A DNA stretch of 5,932 nt, from the NCBI GenBank assembly GCA_034436035.1, contig DAOTVW010000312.1, positions 1 through 5,932 on the forward strand, given 5' to 3'. The stretch's first letter is position 1, and each line of letters begins with the position of its first letter. Shown here piece by piece: positions 5,000 to 5,932 of this stretch. This DNA is from UBA4823 sp034436035 (GTDB taxonomy: Bacteria; Chloroflexota; Anaerolineae; Anaerolineales; UBA4823). Below the pieces are notes generated by a model that saw only the letters and a program-made list of their open reading frames with translations, was not told the origin of the DNA and ran no database searches. A program made the translations under genes and the position numbers.

Positions 5000-5413
5000 T
5001 CACCAGTCGCCCCATATCCGCACTTGCTGCGTTTCATGAGTTGTTCGCCTTGTGGTTGAGATTTGGTCTATACTCAACGGTGGTTTTTCACTACGTTCCC
5101 TGTTAGCGTTGCGGGCAGCGATCCACGCCTCCCGCAGCGTGTACCGGTCAAAGTCGCTGTAATATATTACATCACTACCGCATTCATCGCAGGTAATATC
5201 ACTGTCATCGTCATGGGAGTATTCACATTCATCCGGTTCCGCCATTTCCCAGTGACGATCGTTATAAGTATGATAACGTCTGATTTCCGTGTAATATGAA
5301 GTCCAACTAATCATGTCCGGGTACTTGCCGCAGTTGGTGCAATACCACGGACCGATGATTTCCTTTGCGAATGCCCATTGTATATAATTCTCCATCCCTC
5401 TTTCTGTCGCCAT
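5000..5413 (-). CDS. Zinc-ribbon-like protein with two CxxC knuckles, 137 aa
   Basis: Cys25-x2-Cys28-Gly (WYCTNCGKY) and Cys75-x2-Cys78-Gly (ITCDECGSDV) are typical zinc knuckles and together would bind one zinc as a long zinc ribbon. The 46 residues between them hold Cys63, His48, His54 and His67, so a second metal site is possible and a binuclear treble-clef arrangement cannot be excluded, though spacing does not match a canonical RING. The C-terminal half is a basic helix (YTLREAWIAARNANRERSE) and a Ser/Thr-rich tail. The start at 5413 has AAAGGAGG six bases ahead. It sits between the UBL gene and the E1-like gene, and ends 13 bases before the latter. Its place suggests an adaptor, E3-like factor or substrate of the system; this is inference. 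I do not recognise a named family. Confidence 0.8.
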   Translation of the reverse strand: MATERGMENYIQWAFAKEIIGPWYCTNCGKYPDMISWTSYYTEIRRYHTYNDRHWEMAEPDECEYSHDDDSDITCDECGSDVIYYSDFDRYTLREAWIAARNANRERSEKPPLSIDQISTTRRTTHETQQVRIWGDW

Positions 5414-5450
5414 TTTCCACCTCCTTTTAAAATCTAAAAGTGATGATAGA

Positions 5451-5477
5451 GGCGGGCGGGGAAAATCCCCGACCGCC
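5451..5477 (-). promoter_or_regulatory. Strong GC-rich hairpin between UBL and zinc-ribbon genes
   Basis: Arms 5451-5462 and 5466-5477 pair over 12 positions with one mismatch (GGCGG.CGGGGA with TCCCCG.CCGCC) around a three-base loop. It starts 11 bases after the UBL stop codon and about 36 before the next start codon. It lacks the immediate U-run of a full intrinsic terminator (CTCTATCATCACTTTT follows), so it is more likely a partial attenuator or an RNA 3'-end stabiliser that keeps the short UBL message longer or more abundant. Confidence 0.65.
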
Positions 5478-5488
5478 GTTGGTTGGCC

Positions 5489-5707
5489 TCAACCACCCTC
5501 CACAACGAAGCGCACCTGGTAGTTGGCACCGGGTATCGGCCGACTTCCCGGTTCGAGCGTCTCACCCGTTTCAGTCACCAGTTGCACCCGTCCCTTGACG
5601 CCGCCAGTGACCTCACGGATGACGGCCAAGATGTCCGCCTCACTTGCATCAAGAGGCAACCGCCTACCGTTGATGGTAAAATAGTCTCCGTCCAGCTCCC
5701 AAGTCAT
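5489..5707 (-). CDS. Single-domain ubiquitin-like modifier protein ending in Gly-Gly, 72 aa
   Basis: Ubiquitin-like modifiers are small beta-grasp proteins whose C-terminal Gly-Gly is activated by an E1 and joined to targets. This one has the expected size and order of elements: strand 1 (GDYFTING, about 7-14), strand 2 (RRLPLDA), a helix (SEADILAVIREVTGG, about 22-36), strand 3 (GRVQLVTETGE), a PGSRPIPGA turn, and a last strand (YQVRFVVEGG) that ends exactly at Gly71-Gly72. The pattern resembles bacterial ubiquitin-like families near E1, E2 and JAB genes, including the multiubiquitin and PRTRC-type groups, more than ThiS or MoaD. No trimming is needed to expose GG. Lys38 is its only lysine, which limits chain formation through this protein. 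AGGAGGG lies five bases before the ATG. First gene of the operon. Confidence 0.85.
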   Translation of the reverse strand: MTWELDGDYFTINGRRLPLDASEADILAVIREVTGGVKGRVQLVTETGETLEPGSRPIPGANYQVRFVVEGG

Positions 5708-5737
5708 TTTTCCCTCCTTCTTCTTGATTACCCACCC

Positions 5738-5776
5738 TGAGCCGTTATATTTTTGTTCACCTCCTTTCCCGGCTCA
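5738..5776 (-). promoter_or_regulatory. 5' leader hairpin with orphan Shine-Dalgarno in its loop
   Basis: On the minus strand TGAGCCG (5776-5770) pairs perfectly with CGGCTCA (5744-5738) around a 25-base loop that carries AAAGGAGGTGA, a long match to the 16S rRNA 3' end. The predicted transcription start (near 5782) puts the stem within the first ten bases of the mRNA. No normal start codon follows at the right distance; only a GTG fused to the site opens a ten-codon frame (MNKNITAQGG, 5760-5728). This resembles the STAB-SD type of 5' RNA stabiliser known from Bacillus cry3A; the assignment is inference. Confidence 0.55.
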
Positions 5777-5788
5777 TTATCTAATTTG

Positions 5789-5816
5789 ATTGTAACACTA
5801 TGATACACGTTGTCAA
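5789..5816 (-). promoter_or_regulatory. Sigma-A-type promoter of the ubiquitin-like operon
   Basis: On the minus strand a perfect TTGACA (5816-5811) and TACAAT (5794-5789; five of six matches) are 16 bases apart. The start would be near 5782, leaving a leader of about 75 bases before the UBL ATG at 5707. No other good promoter is seen before the terminator at 2767, so it probably drives all seven genes. Confidence 0.75.
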
Positions 5817-5932
5817 TACGATTTTCGGAGGATTTTAAGGTTTTTTGGCATTGCCATTTTTTCTTATTAATTTCTGTCTATTTTCAGTATCTTGATGGTA
5901 AAATCAGGAAATTGACAACTGATAGTAATTTT

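Noticed and set aside
5489..5707. Sulfur-carrier (ThiS or MoaD) identity for the 72-residue GG protein
   Set aside because: Size and GG end would fit, but there are no thiamin or molybdopterin genes nearby, while E2-like and JAB genes are, and the strand pattern fits ubiquitin-like modifiers better.
1..5932. CRISPR array, insertion sequence or transposase
   Set aside because: No regularly spaced long repeats with unique spacers, and no terminal inverted repeats with a transposase frame are present.

Overview
The window looks like an accessory region (plasmid, integrated element or genomic island) of a Bacillota bacterium, most likely a clostridial lineage. The evidence is the very strong AAAGGAGGTG-type ribosome binding sites before almost every gene, a GTG start with such a site, sigma-A-like TTGACA promoters and AT-rich intergenic DNA. 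The species cannot be named from the sequence. Every gene I can support lies on the minus strand, so the layout reads from right to left.

The right half (about 5816 down to 2738) is one compact seven-gene operon with a promoter at its start and an intrinsic terminator at its end. In order of transcription it encodes: a 72-residue single-domain ubiquitin-like protein ending exactly in Gly-Gly; a 137-residue protein with two CxxC knuckles (zinc-binding); a 213-residue E1/ThiF-like Rossmann protein; a 142-residue E2-like protein with an HPQI..GNFC active-site-like motif; a 76-residue unknown; a 221-residue JAB/JAMM peptidase with an intact H-x-H-x7-S-x2-D motif; and a 65-residue basic unknown. 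Together these look like a self-contained bacterial ubiquitin-like system: activation (E1-like), conjugation (E2-like), modifier (UBL), removal (JAB), a zinc protein in a place where an E3 or adaptor could sit, and two unassigned small partners. Most downstream genes touch or overlap, with Shine-Dalgarno sequences inside the preceding reading frame, which points to translational coupling. The first gene, the UBL, is set apart by a 5' hairpin carrying an orphan Shine-Dalgarno and by a strong GC-rich hairpin after its stop codon, which may allow it to be made in excess.

The middle (about 1459-2788) holds no gene that I can support. It has several kinds of structured DNA: eleven T-tracts phased at an average of 10.5 bp (predicted curved DNA), a 20-bp direct repeat with a 24-bp period in a C-rich tract, and seven copies in both orientations of a TTTGGCTTAA-like motif, two forming a palindrome and two lying within an identical 18-bp repeat. 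This is what an origin, partition site, transfer site or multi-operator control region could look like, but no initiator gene is visible to decide between these.

The left part (1-1458) encodes four small hypothetical proteins on the minus strand, the last cut by the window edge. Two promoters are visible there. One protein carries a C-terminal PDG.CPHG..SWL signature that I associate with uncharacterised mobile-element proteins; the others I do not recognise.
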